Assembly: GCA_044224215.1 (NCBI GenBank)
Contig: JBGAKX010000072.1
Coordinates: 1 to 22,944 of the forward strand
Direction of reading: 5' to 3'
Source of the DNA: DAOMFM01 sp035429825
Lineage (GTDB): Bacteria > Acidobacteriota > Blastocatellia > UBA7656 > JADIYM01
DNA: 22,944 nucleotides
Below, one piece after another: positions 1 to 8,363 of this stretch (positions are counted from its first letter, which is position 1; every line of letters begins with the position of its first letter). Both the position numbers and the translations under genes were made by a program. The notes under the pieces were generated by a model. The model was not told the origin of the DNA. It worked only from the letters and a program-made list of their open reading frames with translations, and ran no database searches.

Positions 1-2442
1 GAACACGCTCTCGAACGTGATCAGGTAGAACGTGTTCGTGAAGTTGTCGATGTTGAACTGACCGTTGATCGACAGGTGCTCGTTGACCGGGAACTCCTTG
101 CCCACCGAGAAGTCCGCCGTCCCGTGCGGCTTGATGAAGCCGCGATCCAGGTTCACCCGATCGAGCACCTCCGGCGGGAACTCGTCCGCGATGCCCTCGA
201 GCGCCTCGGGGTCGAGCTCGACGCTGTACCCGCTGTTGAACCGCCCGAGCAGCGAGAACCACAGCCTCCACGGCGCATACTCGTACCGCGCCTGGTAGAC
301 GACCGTGTTGCGCTGGTCCTCCTCGATGTTCACGCGGCTGCCGGGATTCATGTTGAGGTCGACCGCTTCACCCAGGAACAGCCCACCGGTGATCGGCGAG
401 TAGCCATAGATGTGTGCGTTCGTCCAGCTGACGAATCCCGAGAAACCCCTTACCGGCGTCAGGTCGAGACGCGTCTGGATACCCTTTGAACGGCTGTGAT
501 CGAGATTCGCCGGGAAGATGATCCCCGTTTCGAGGAAGTTGACGATCTCCGGCGGGTTCTCGAGCCGGCGATAGTAGAAGTCCATGTCGAGCCTCAGGTA
601 CTCGCCCAACTGCTGCTGGAACCCGACGTCGAACTGGTGCTCCTTGCTCGCCTCGACCGGCGCGCCCTTGTCTTCGTCCGACATCATCTCGTCGCCGCCG
701 TCCTCACCGCCTCGCGTGACGCGATGCGGACGGCGTGTCAGGCCAAGCAGCCCGACGTGCCCGAATGCGTCAGGCATCGGCATTTCCTCTTCGCCTGCCG
801 GGCTGAACACGCGCGCCTCGTCCGAGGACGAGAGCAACAGGTTTTCGAGCGCCGGCGTCTCGAGGAAGCGGTCATACGACGCCCTCAATACGGTGTGCGT
901 CTTGGGGATGTAGTACGAGACGCCGAGCCGCGGGCTCCAGAAGTTCTCGTCGACGAGGAAGTGGTAACTGTCGAACCGCAGCCCGAGATCGAATGCGAGG
1001 TTCGCAGTGGCATTGATGTGGTCCTGGAAGTAGGCCGATCCCTCCCATCCCGTCTGGTTGTCGTGAAAGTAGAACGGGTTGGCGAGCGTGAAGTCCTGCG
1101 CCTCGTCGGGCAGGTCCGGCTGCATTGCCAGCAGTTCGTCGAGGTTGGTGATCGCGGTCGTGAACGACTCGGTGACCGGAAAGCGCTGGAACAGGAAGCC
1201 CGCCTTGATCGTGTTGTGGTTCTTGAACCACGAGACCGAACCGAGTGCACCGTAGTTCGAGTAGTGGCGCGACTGTTCGGCATACACCGGCGCGGCGAGC
1301 GTGTTGCTGCGCAGTTTGGCGTCGTTGTAGCGCTGGAAGAGCGCCACGTTGCTGACGAGATTCTCTGAGAAGATGTGCTGCCACGTCAGCGACTGGAAGT
1401 TGTCGTTGGTGGTCCGCGTCTGGATCTGCCCCTCGGCTTCCTGGTCCGGAAGATTCGGCACGTCGAAGCCCTGGTTATTGAACGCGAACGAGAACCGGAT
1501 CAGATCGTTCTTTGTGGGCTCGAAGTCGAGCTTCGCGAACGTCTTTGTCGAAATACCGTGGTTGTGGAAGTTCTGGACCGACGGCGGATCGAGGAAGCGG
1601 CTCGTGGTCGTGCCGGCGCCACTGACGAAGAAACCGAACTTGCTGGTGTGCCCGCCGATGTCGAACGACTCTTCCATCGTGTTGAAGCTGCCGCCCGAGA
1701 TCGTGATGTCGCCCGACAGGGGCATTTCGAGACCCGAGAGCGTCGTCACGTTGACGAGGCCTGCCAGCTTGTCGCCGTATTCGGCGGGGATCGCCGAGTT
1801 CGAGACTTCGATCGAGCGGAAGATCCGCGGATCGGGCGAGCTCGAGAACGTCGAGGCCATCGTGTCGGTGATCGGAATGCCGTCCATGGAGTACTGCACC
1901 TGGTACTCGATGCCGCGCGAGTGAAGCCGCCCGTTGGCATCGAGCGTCCAGCCCGGTGCGGTCGAGACGATCTGCTCGGTGCCTCGGCTCGGCATCGGCG
2001 TCGGGAACGTCTTGACGAAGCTGCGGTCGATGACCGTGACCTGTCCGTCCTGCTCGGTGTTGAGCAGGGCGCTGTCGGCCACGACTTCGACCTGCTGGCG
2101 TACGGGCGCCACGCCGAGCTTGACGTCAACCTGGCGCGCGAACGTGGCATCGATCGTCAGTTCCTGTGACTGCGAATCGAAGCCCGACGCGGTGGCGGTC
2201 AGCACGTACGTGTTGAACGGGATATTGACGAGCCGGTAGCTGCCCGTCTTGTCAGTCGTCGTGGACTGGCTGTATCCGCTGACGGCGTTGGTCAGCGTGA
2301 CCGTGGCGCCATCGACCACGGCGCCCGCCTGGTCCGTGATCGTGCCCCGCACCATTGCCGAGTTGAGTTGTGCGTGAGTTGGGCAGGACGCAAGAAGTAC
2401 AAGGGCGACAGCAATTGCCGATAAGTGCGTACACCGTGGCAT
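1..2442 (-). CDS. TonB-dependent receptor with carboxypeptidase-regulatory-like domain, C-terminus cut by window edge
   Basis: The frame is open from an ATG at 2442 to the left edge (814 codons), so the distal barrel lies outside. Residues 1-24 form a signal peptide (basic start, hydrophobic AIAVALVLLA, then PTHAQ). Residues 30-115 read as a carboxypeptidase-regulatory-like beta-sandwich (VRGTITDQAGAVVDGATVTL, then GSYRLVNIP). A TonB plug follows at about 120-240 (SRGIEYQVQYSMDGIPITDT, EYGDKLAGLVNV), then alternating aromatic beta-barrel strands. The role is active uptake of a large substrate through the outer membrane using TonB energy; the substrate cannot be read from the sequence. A GGAGAG ribosome site lies six bases before the ATG and supports this start. 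A very acidic, glycine-rich insert at about residues 568-595 (GGEDGGDEMMSDEDKG) is probably an external loop. The gene lies 132 bp downstream of the copper ATPase on the same strand. The family assignment is firm; the ligand is unknown. Confidence 0.9.
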   Translation of the reverse strand, partial: MPRCTHLSAIAVALVLLASCPTHAQLNSAMVRGTITDQAGAVVDGATVTLTNAVSGYSQSTTTDKTGSYRLVNIPFNTYVLTATASGFDSQSQELTIDATFARQVDVKLGVAPVRQQVEVVADSALLNTEQDGQVTVIDRSFVKTFPTPMPSRGTEQIVSTAPGWTLDANGRLHSRGIEYQVQYSMDGIPITDTMASTFSSSPDPRIFRSIEVSNSAIPAEYGDKLAGLVNVTTLSGLEMPLSGDITISGGSFNTMEESFDIGGHTSKFGFFVSGAGTTTSRFLDPPSVQNFHNHGISTKTFAKLDFEPTKNDLIRFSFAFNNQGFDVPNLPDQEAEGQIQTRTTNDNFQSLTWQHIFSENLVSNVALFQRYNDAKLRSNTLAAPVYAEQSRHYSNYGALGSVSWFKNHNTIKAGFLFQRFPVTESFTTAITNLDELLAMQPDLPDEAQDFTLANPFYFHDNQTGWEGSAYFQDHINATANLAFDLGLRFDSYHFLVDENFWSPRLGVSYYIPKTHTVLRASYDRFLETPALENLLLSSSDEARVFSPAGEEEMPMPDAFGHVGLLGLTRRPHRVTRGGEDGGDEMMSDEDKGAPVEASKEHQFDVGFQQQLGEYLRLDMDFYYRRLENPPEIVNFLETGIIFPANLDHSRSKGIQTRLDLTPVRGFSGFVSWTNAHIYGYSPITGGLFLGEAVDLNMNPGSRVNIEEDQRNTVVYQARYEYAPWRLWFSLLGRFNSGYSVELDPEALEGIADEFPPEVLDRVNLDRGFIKPHGTADFSVGKEFPVNEHLSINGQFNIDNFTNTFYLITFESVF

Positions 2443-2549
2443 GAGTCTCTCCGAGAGTCTGGTGGGTAGGCCAAGCCCGCACTTGGCCAAACTATTAGAC
2501 AAGCGCCGGAAAGATTCCTTCCGTGGTTTTTTGGGTAGGGAGAAGAAAA

Positions 2550-2569
2550 ACGCAAAGGCGCGAAGACGC
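2550..2569. repeat. half copy of GCAAAG-family palindromic repeat
   Basis: A 20-bp arm of the repeat found complete at 10070-10160, 12292-12373 and 13654-13722. It sits five bases beyond the stop codon of the copper ATPase gene. No inverted partner arm is visible, so this is a decayed or partial copy. Confidence 0.6.
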
Positions 2570-2574
2570 TTAGG

Positions 2575-4890
2575 CTAACCCGCGCGGAAGCCGCGCAGGC
2601 GGAGACTGTTCGTCACGACCGACACGCTCGACATCGACATCGCCGCGCTGGCGATCACGGGCGACAACAGCCAGCCGGTCCACGGGTACAACACGCCGGC
2701 AGCGATTGGGATTCCCACGACATTGTAGATGAATGCCCAGAAGAGGTTCTGCTTCACGGTTCGTATGGTCGCACGCGACAGCCTGATTGCCGTCGCCACC
2801 CCGCGCAGGTCGCCGCGAATCAGCGTGATGTCCGACGCCTCGATTGCAACGTCGGTTCCGGTCCCGATCGCGATGCCGACGTCGGCCTGCGCGAGCGCCG
2901 GCGCGTCGTTGATGCCGTCGCCAACCATTGCCACAAGCCCCCCGCCGGCCTGGAGCTGTTTGACGTGCGCGGCCTTGTCGCCCGGCAGCACCTCGGACAG
3001 CACGCGCGCGATGCCAACCTGGGATGCAACCGCCTCCGCAGTCCTGCGGTTGTCGCCGGTCATCATCACGACGTCGATGCCGAGTTCCCTGAGCTCGCGC
3101 ACAGCGGCAGCGGACTCGGGACGCACCGGGTCCGCCGCTGCGACAAAGCCCGCAAGACTGCCGTCGATCGCGACAACCATCGGCGTCTTGCCGTCGGACG
3201 CACACTGTTCGAGCTGATCGGTGAGCGCCGACACGTCGATGCCACGCTCGCCAATTAGCCTTAGCGTTCCCGCAAGCACGCGCCGTCCTTCGACGACCGC
3301 CTCGATGCCGTGTCCGGCGAGCGCGTTGAACGACGCGACCGGCGCGAGCGTGAGCCCGCGCGCACGCGCACCCGCGACGACGGCGTCACCGAGGGGATGC
3401 TCGCTCGACGCTTCCGCGGATGCCAGAAGTCGCAGCAGCTCATCCTCGCCTACGGCGCCCGTCGCGACGACGTCCGTCAGCACGGGACGGCCCTCCGTGA
3501 TCGTTCCCGTCTTGTCGAGCACGATCGTCCGCAGCAGGTGCGCCAGCTCGAGGCTCTCGCCGCCCTTGATCAGCACGCCGAGCTCGGCGCCCTTCCCCGT
3601 TCCGACCATTATCGCCGTCGGGGTCGCGAGCCCGAGCGCGCATGGACACGCGATGATCAGCACCGACACAAAATTTACGAGCGCCATCGCGAACCGGACG
3701 TCAGGCGGTGCCATTACGTACCACACGATGAACGTCACAACGGCGATTGCCAGAACCACAGGCGTGAAAATCCCGCTGACGACATCCGCCATTCGGGCGA
3801 TCGGCGCCTTTGAACCCTGCGCTTCCTGGACCAACCTGACGATCTGCTGCAGCGCCGTGTCCTTGCCGACCTTTGTTGCACCGAACCGGAACGCCCCGGT
3901 CCTGTTCATCGTTCCCGCGAACACTTCGTCGCCCTCGCGCTTCTCGACCGGAATGCTCTCGCCCGTCAGCATCGACTCGTCGACGGTCGAGGCTCCTTCC
4001 GTGACGCGGCCGTCCACAGGGACCTTTTCACCGGGGCGGATCGAGACGACGTCTCCCACGAGCACCTCGGCGATGGCGACCTCGACTTCGGCGCCGAGAC
4101 GCACGACGCGGGCGGTCCGCGGCTGAAGTCCCATCAGGCGTCGAATCGCCTCGCCCGTCCTGCCCTTGGCCCGCTCTTCGAGCAACCGGCCGAGAAGGAT
4201 GAGCGCGATGATGACGCTTGCCGCTTCAAAGTAGACGGGAACGCCCATCGCGCCGCCGTGCTCAGTGTGCGCGCCGACCGCAAACACCTGGGGCGCAACG
4301 GTCGCGACGACCGAGTAGAGGTACGCCGCGCCGGTACCCATCGCGATAAGCGTGTTCATGTCGGCAGCGCCGTGCCGGAGCGCGTTCCATGCGCTGCGAT
4401 AAAACCGCGCACCGCAATAAACGACGACCGGAGTCGTTAGGGCGAGCTGGACCCAGTTGACACCCGGGAAGTCGAGCCACGGGATCCGCCCGTGCGACAT
4501 TGCGATCACGAGCACCGGAAGGGAGAGGATCGCCGCGATCCAGAATTTTTGCGTGACGTCGCGAAGCTCGGCGTCGCGGTATTCCTGCTCGACGTCGGTT
4601 ACGTCCGAGTCAGCGGCTGCATCGTCCGGCGTTGGCGCGGGCGGCTCGATGGCGCCGTATCCGGCCTTCTGCACGGCCGCGATCAGGCCCGCCACGTCGA
4701 CCGTGTCGGGCACGTACGCGACCGTCGCGCGACTCGTCGCAAGATTGACGGAGGCGCTCGTCACTCCTGGCGTTCGCGCAAGCGACCGTTCGATGGTGTT
4801 GGCGCATCCGGCGCACGTCATACCGGTCACGGCGAAATTCACGCGCTCGGTTGTTTCCGGATGTTCGTTGGTCGTGGTGGTCGGAGACAT
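2575..4890 (-). CDS. copA: copper-translocating P1B-type ATPase (CopA-like)
   Basis: A 771-residue inner-membrane pump that uses ATP to export Cu(+) from the cytoplasm. Counting from the ATG at 4890, there is one N-terminal heavy-metal-associated domain with GMTCAGC (23-29), and the first membrane helices start at about 116. The actuator TGES is at 309-312, the metal-site CPC at 415-417, the phosphorylated Asp in DKTGT at 459, the P1B-type HP at 498-499, TGDN at 611-614 and GDGINDAP at 657-664. The last helices carry IYN (721) and MSMSS (751-755). CPC together with YN and MxxSS is the known Cu(+) (P1B-1) signature. Length is usual for a single-HMA CopA. The frame can also start at GTG 4914; ATG 4890 is preferred because GGGAGAGGA lies upstream of it, although the spacing of about 14 bases is long. 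No CueR, CsoR or copper chaperone gene is adjacent. Confidence 0.95.
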   Translation of the reverse strand: MSPTTTTNEHPETTERVNFAVTGMTCAGCANTIERSLARTPGVTSASVNLATSRATVAYVPDTVDVAGLIAAVQKAGYGAIEPPAPTPDDAAADSDVTDVEQEYRDAELRDVTQKFWIAAILSLPVLVIAMSHGRIPWLDFPGVNWVQLALTTPVVVYCGARFYRSAWNALRHGAADMNTLIAMGTGAAYLYSVVATVAPQVFAVGAHTEHGGAMGVPVYFEAASVIIALILLGRLLEERAKGRTGEAIRRLMGLQPRTARVVRLGAEVEVAIAEVLVGDVVSIRPGEKVPVDGRVTEGASTVDESMLTGESIPVEKREGDEVFAGTMNRTGAFRFGATKVGKDTALQQIVRLVQEAQGSKAPIARMADVVSGIFTPVVLAIAVVTFIVWYVMAPPDVRFAMALVNFVSVLIIACPCALGLATPTAIMVGTGKGAELGVLIKGGESLELAHLLRTIVLDKTGTITEGRPVLTDVVATGAVGEDELLRLLASAEASSEHPLGDAVVAGARARGLTLAPVASFNALAGHGIEAVVEGRRVLAGTLRLIGERGIDVSALTDQLEQCASDGKTPMVVAIDGSLAGFVAAADPVRPESAAAVRELRELGIDVVMMTGDNRRTAEAVASQVGIARVLSEVLPGDKAAHVKQLQAGGGLVAMVGDGINDAPALAQADVGIAIGTGTDVAIEASDITLIRGDLRGVATAIRLSRATIRTVKQNLFWAFIYNVVGIPIAAGVLYPWTGWLLSPVIASAAMSMSSVSVVTNSLRLRGFRAG

Positions 4891-4950
4891 GGTGGTGCGT
4901 GGGTCCTCTCCCACAATGGATGGTACTCCTTCTGGTCAACGGCGCGAGAT

Positions 4951-5034
4951 GGGGCCGAGCCCTACCGGGCCCGGCTCTGGTTCGACGGTTGCGCGCCACC
5001 CGGGACCCAGAGCCGGGTGCGGTAGCGCCCGGCC
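4951..5034. repeat. inverted pair of CTACCG-core repeat elements between divergent genes
   Basis: Two 28-bp elements (4953-4980 and, inverted, 5007-5034) match at about 24 of 28 positions and can form one long hairpin with a 26-base loop. Each carries the core CTACCG (CGGTAG when inverted) flanked by a GC-rich self-complementary stretch. The design resembles the elements at 16215-16416, though the stem bases differ. The pair fills most of the 181-bp space between the divergent copper ATPase and quinone oxidoreductase genes, so it lies in the promoter region of both. Confidence 0.7.
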
Positions 5035-5071
5035 TGTTCGCTCCGCGCCCCGATTCTCGTAGACTGCTCAC

Positions 5072-6022
5072 GTGAAAGCCGTCGTCATCACAATGCCCGG
5101 TCCGCCCGACGTCCTCGAGCTCCGCGACGTGCCGGAGCCGACACCCGGCCCCGGCCAGGTCCTCATCCGTGTCCGCGCCTCCGCGCTCAACCGGGCCGAC
5201 CTCCTGCAGCGCGAAGGGCGCTACCCCGCCCCGCCCGGCGCCGCCGCCGAAATCCCCGGCATTGAATTCGCCGGTGAAGTCACCGAAACCGGCGCCGGTG
5301 TCAGCGCGTGGCGCGTGGGACAGCGCGTGTTCGGCATTACTGGAGGCGGTGCGCACGCCGAACTGCTCGTCGCGCACGAACGCGCCATCGCCGAAATCCC
5401 CGACAACCTCGACTGGACGTCTGCGGCCGCCGTCCCCGAAGCCTTCATCACCGCGCACGACGCGATGCTCGTCCAGGCCGGCCTCAGACCCGGCGAACGC
5501 GTGCTGATCCACGCCGTCGGCAGCGGCGTCGGCGTCGCCGCGGTGCAGCTCGCGCGCGCGATCAACGCCGTTCCGTTCGGAACCGCGCGCACCGCGGACA
5601 AGATCGACCGTGCGCGCGAATACGGGCTCGAAGACGGCTCCACCGACCCCGACGCGTTCGATGACATGAACGTCGTCATCGACCTCGTCGGCGGGCCGTA
5701 CGTCGAGAAGAGTATCGACGCACTCGCAGTCCGCGGCCGGCTCATGCTCGTCGGAACCGTCGGCGGAGGACGCGGCGAGCTGCCGCTTGGAAAGGTGCTC
5801 GGGAAGCGGCTCCGCATCGCGGGCACGGTGCTGCGCGCGCGCCCACTCGAGGAGAAGATCCTTGCGACGCGCGCATTTGCCGCCGAGGTCGTCCCGTTGC
5901 TCGCAGCCGGAACCGTTCGACCTGTCATCGACCGCGTATTCTCCCTCGAGGACATCCGCGAGGCGCACGCCCTGCTCGGCTCGAATGCAACGTTTGGAAA
6001 GGTGGTGCTGACGGTCGGCTGA
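5072..6022 (+). CDS. zinc-less MDR-family NAD(P)H:quinone oxidoreductase, PIG3-like
   Basis: A 316-residue medium-chain dehydrogenase/reductase. The GroES-like domain spans about 1-120, with ASALNRADLLQREGRYP and PGIEFAGEV typical of quinone oxidoreductases. The segment PEAFITAHDAML (122-133) is characteristic of the PIG3/TP53I3 branch. The NAD(P)-binding Rossmann domain has GSGVGVAAVQLA at 150-161. The Cys/His ligands of the zinc alcohol dehydrogenases are absent, as expected for quinone reductases. The likely reaction is NADPH-dependent one-electron reduction of quinones in the cytoplasm; the physiological substrate is not known. The start is GTG 5072, chosen because MKAVVI is the canonical N-terminus. 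No strong ribosome site precedes it. The acyltransferase gene starts 10 bp after its stop, so the two probably share a transcript. Confidence 0.92.
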   Translation: MKAVVITMPGPPDVLELRDVPEPTPGPGQVLIRVRASALNRADLLQREGRYPAPPGAAAEIPGIEFAGEVTETGAGVSAWRVGQRVFGITGGGAHAELLVAHERAIAEIPDNLDWTSAAAVPEAFITAHDAMLVQAGLRPGERVLIHAVGSGVGVAAVQLARAINAVPFGTARTADKIDRAREYGLEDGSTDPDAFDDMNVVIDLVGGPYVEKSIDALAVRGRLMLVGTVGGGRGELPLGKVLGKRLRIAGTVLRARPLEEKILATRAFAAEVVPLLAAGTVRPVIDRVFSLEDIREAHALLGSNATFGKVVLTVG

Positions 6023-6032
6023 CGCGCACGCG

Positions 6033-6704
6033 ATGATCAGAGCACGCCACAGCCCCGTCTTTGCCGCCGTGTTCGCCCGGTACGCAAAGTGGCTCCTGCG
6101 CAGGCACTTCCGGGCGGTGTACGTCAGCGGCTCGTTGCCCGACACGCGCTCGCCGTTGCTCGTCGCGGCCCAGCACGTCGCGTGGTGGGACCCGATCGTG
6201 CTGTTTCACCTTTCGCGCACGCGGTTTTCCGGCGTGCACTACGCGATGATGGGGGCGGACAACCTCAGGCGGCTCGCGTACTTTGGCCGTCTCGGCGCGT
6301 TCGGTCTGGATCGCAGGCATTTGGCCGGATCGCTCAAGTACGCCTGCGCGCGGCTCGCCGAGCCGTTCGCACGTGTCTGGATCTTCCCGCAGGGCGAGGC
6401 CGCTCCGGCGGACGCTCGACCGATCGTCTGCGAGCGAGGCGGCGACTGGCTCGCCTCGCGCGCGCGCGTGCCCGTCGTGCCGGTTGCGCTGCGCTACGAT
6501 TTCGGCGACGACCGGCTTCCGACCGCATACCTGCGGTTCGGGGCGCCGCGCATGGTCGAGCACGACGGCGACGTCGAGGCGATGCTGAATCGGGTCGCAG
6601 TCGAGCTCGCTAACGACGTCCACACGGGTCGCCTCTCGTCCTACGACAAGGTGCTCGACGGACGGCGCTCGATCAGCGACCGATTCGCCGGTCGCATCGG
6701 GTAA
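6033..6704 (+). CDS. PlsC-like lysophospholipid acyltransferase family protein
   Basis: A 223-residue protein with the glycerophospholipid acyltransferase motifs. The catalytic HX4D box is H48-VAWW-D53 (AAQHVAWWDP), and FPQGE at 118-122 corresponds to the FPEGT substrate box. VPVVPVALRYDF is the conserved strand after motif III. This branch, with an H-box followed by WWDP and an FPQGE box, is usually annotated as an acyltransferase of unknown acceptor, so a true 1-acyl-glycerol-3-phosphate acyltransferase role is possible but unproven. The protein would act at the inner face of the cytoplasmic membrane. The start at 6033 is the first ATG after the upstream stop and has no obvious ribosome site; translational coupling to the oxidoreductase gene is likely. 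Confidence 0.88.
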   Translation: MIRARHSPVFAAVFARYAKWLLRRHFRAVYVSGSLPDTRSPLLVAAQHVAWWDPIVLFHLSRTRFSGVHYAMMGADNLRRLAYFGRLGAFGLDRRHLAGSLKYACARLAEPFARVWIFPQGEAAPADARPIVCERGGDWLASRARVPVVPVALRYDFGDDRLPTAYLRFGAPRMVEHDGDVEAMLNRVAVELANDVHTGRLSSYDKVLDGRRSISDRFAGRIG

Positions 6705-6716
6705 CACCAGCCGTCG

Positions 6717-7661
6717 TCAGTCCCTGAACTTGTCCGTCGCGTTGACGAGCGCCGAGATGATTCCCGGCTCGGCGATCGCGTGCCCTGCGTCAGGCACGAT
6801 ACAGAGCTCGGCTTCGGGCCACGCACGGTGCAGGTCCCATGCGCTTTTTGCAGGGCACACGATGTCGTACCGTCCCTGCACGATCACCGCCGGAACTTGC
6901 CGGATGCGGCCCACGTTCTCGAGCAGCCAGTTGTCTGTCTCAAAGAAACAGTTGTTCATGAAGTAATGGCACTCGATGCGAGCCAGCGCGATCGCCGTCT
7001 GCGGATCGCCGAAATGCTCGATCACGTCAGGGTCGGGCAGCAGCTTGAGCGCGCTTCCCTCCCAGACGCTCCACGCGCGCGCCGCGGCGAGCCGCACGTT
7101 CTCGTCGTCGCTCGTCAGACGCCGGTAGTACGCTGCGACGACATTGTCGCGCTCGTCCTCGGGAATGACCGCGATGTAGTCCTCGAACAGGTCCGGAAAA
7201 ATCGCGTTCGCGCCGTCCTGGTAAAACCAGCGGATCTCCCACGGCCGGCACAGAAAGATGCCGCGCAACACGAGCGCGAGGCACCGGTCCGGGTGCGTCT
7301 CGGAATACGCCAGCGACAGCGTGCTGCCCCACGATCCGCCAAACACGACCCATCGGTCGATTCGCAGGTGCTCGCGCAGCGTCTCGATGTCGGCCACCAG
7401 GTGCCACGTCGTGTTGTCGACGAGGCTCGCGTGCGGCGTGCTCTGGCCCGCACCGCGCTGGTCGAACACGACGATCCGGTAGGCCGCCGGATCGAAGTAG
7501 CGCCGGTAGTCGGGATTCGAGCCGCCGCCCGGTCCGCCGTGAAGAAACACGACCGGCTTGCCGTTCGGGTTCCCCGACTGCTCGTAGTAGAGGGTGTGGA
7601 CGTCCGAGACCGGCAGCATTCCATGGTCGTACGGTTCAATCGGCGGATAGAGAGTTGTCAT
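6717..7661 (-). CDS. pip: proline iminopeptidase (alpha/beta hydrolase, peptidase family S33)
   Basis: A 314-residue enzyme that removes N-terminal proline from peptides. HGGPGGG (41-47) forms the oxyanion-hole loop typical of S33. The nucleophile elbow GGSWGS places the catalytic Ser at 110. VQGRYDIVCP supplies Asp266 and DAGHA supplies His294. DQRGAGQSTPH (67-77) is a strong family signature. Length matches the family, and no signal peptide is present, so it is cytoplasmic. It is convergent with the acyltransferase gene, with only 12 bp between the two stop codons. It lies downstream of the SRPBCC gene on the same strand but is separated from it by a stable hairpin. Confidence 0.95.
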   Translation of the reverse strand: MTTLYPPIEPYDHGMLPVSDVHTLYYEQSGNPNGKPVVFLHGGPGGGSNPDYRRYFDPAAYRIVVFDQRGAGQSTPHASLVDNTTWHLVADIETLREHLRIDRWVVFGGSWGSTLSLAYSETHPDRCLALVLRGIFLCRPWEIRWFYQDGANAIFPDLFEDYIAVIPEDERDNVVAAYYRRLTSDDENVRLAAARAWSVWEGSALKLLPDPDVIEHFGDPQTAIALARIECHYFMNNCFFETDNWLLENVGRIRQVPAVIVQGRYDIVCPAKSAWDLHRAWPEAELCIVPDAGHAIAEPGIISALVNATDKFRD

Positions 7662-7690
7662 ATCGGTGGAATCGCTTGATCTGAAGCAAG

Positions 7691-7713
7691 CGGCCGGGGG
7701 CGAACCCCGGCCG
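7691..7713 (-). terminator. GC-rich hairpin, possible terminator of the SRPBCC gene
   Basis: A perfect 9-bp stem (CGGCCGGGG pairing with CCCCGGCCG) closes a 5-base loop. It lies between the SRPBCC stop codon and the proline iminopeptidase start codon. On the minus strand the following bases are only weakly T-rich; on the plus strand a T/G-rich stretch follows instead. Rho-independent termination is therefore plausible, not certain. Confidence 0.45.
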
Positions 7714-7802
7714 TTGTTGTGTGTTTGGCCGAAACCGGTTGGACTGCCGTGACAGAGCCACCGGGAGGCTTGCCGCGAGAGCCACTCCCCGGGGCCGCAC
7801 GC

Positions 7803-8243
7803 CTACGCGCTGGCTGCCGCGTCGTTCTCCACGACCTTCTTGAATGCCTCGAGCTCCTTTGGAAGTTCGGTGCACGGATCCTCGTGAAGAGCGCGCGCAA
7901 GCGCCTCGCCAAGGCGGCCAAGCGGGGCGTGATACTCCATGTCGACCGTCACTTTCGTCTTTGAGGGAGCGGCCGACGAGAACGAGACCTTGCCGAGAAA
8001 ATCGACGTCGCCCGTCTTGGTATGCCACTGGAAACTCTCGCCCTTGTGCTCGTTGGTGATCTCGATGTGGCACTCGACCTTGCCGAGCGGCGTGACGACC
8101 TTTGCAAAGGCAGTGCGGTCGCCGGTGTCGACCACCTCTTTCAGAAGAGGAATGAACTTGGGCCAATTCTCGATGTCCCGCCACACCGAGTAGGCGTGGT
8201 CAAGCGGAACGTTCACTTCGATGTTGTGCGTCGCTTTGCTCAT
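7803..8243 (-). CDS. SRPBCC / polyketide cyclase-like (START superfamily) protein
   Basis: A 146-residue protein with the helix-grip layout of the SRPBCC superfamily. It opens with IEVNVPLDHAYSVWRDIENW, the usual first strand and helix, followed by WPKFIPLLKEV and a run of beta strands (VECHIEITNEHKGESFQW, KVTVDMEYHAP). A long C-terminal helix ends the domain at about residue 140. Relatives bind hydrophobic ligands or act as cyclases or dehydrases; none of this can be assigned here. GGGAGAGGACAGGT immediately before ATG 8243 is a good ribosome site and fixes the start. It is transcribed away from the upstream large Rossmann-fold gene with a 120-bp gap, so it probably has its own promoter. Confidence 0.85.
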   Translation of the reverse strand: MSKATHNIEVNVPLDHAYSVWRDIENWPKFIPLLKEVVDTGDRTAFAKVVTPLGKVECHIEITNEHKGESFQWHTKTGDVDFLGKVSFSSAAPSKTKVTVDMEYHAPLGRLGEALARALHEDPCTELPKELEAFKKVVENDAAASA

Positions 8244-8309
8244 ACCTGTCCTCTCCCGGAAAAAATATGGGATACCTCTCTTATAGCGCGAGACATTGCC
8301 GCATGTATA

Positions 8310-8320
8310 CCTTTGCGTGA
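8310..8320. repeat. short fragment of GCAAAG-family repeat
   Basis: Eleven bases identical to the outer arm of the complete copies (TCACGCAAAGG on the minus strand). It sits in the 120-bp gap upstream of the SRPBCC gene. It is short enough that chance cannot be excluded. Confidence 0.3.
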
Positions 8321-8363
8321 CGGAATCGCCACGCCTGCGGACACTCCCGCGCCGCGCGCCCCG

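Noticed and set aside
76..2169. Long plus-strand open frames opposite the first TonB receptor
   Set aside because: They are Arg/Glu/Val-rich antisense shadows without motifs; the minus strand carries an uninterrupted receptor frame.
4610..6145. 511-codon minus-strand frame spanning the copA start and quinone oxidoreductase gene
   Set aside because: It lies out of frame with both real genes and crosses the intergenic hairpin pair. Its composition is antisense-like.
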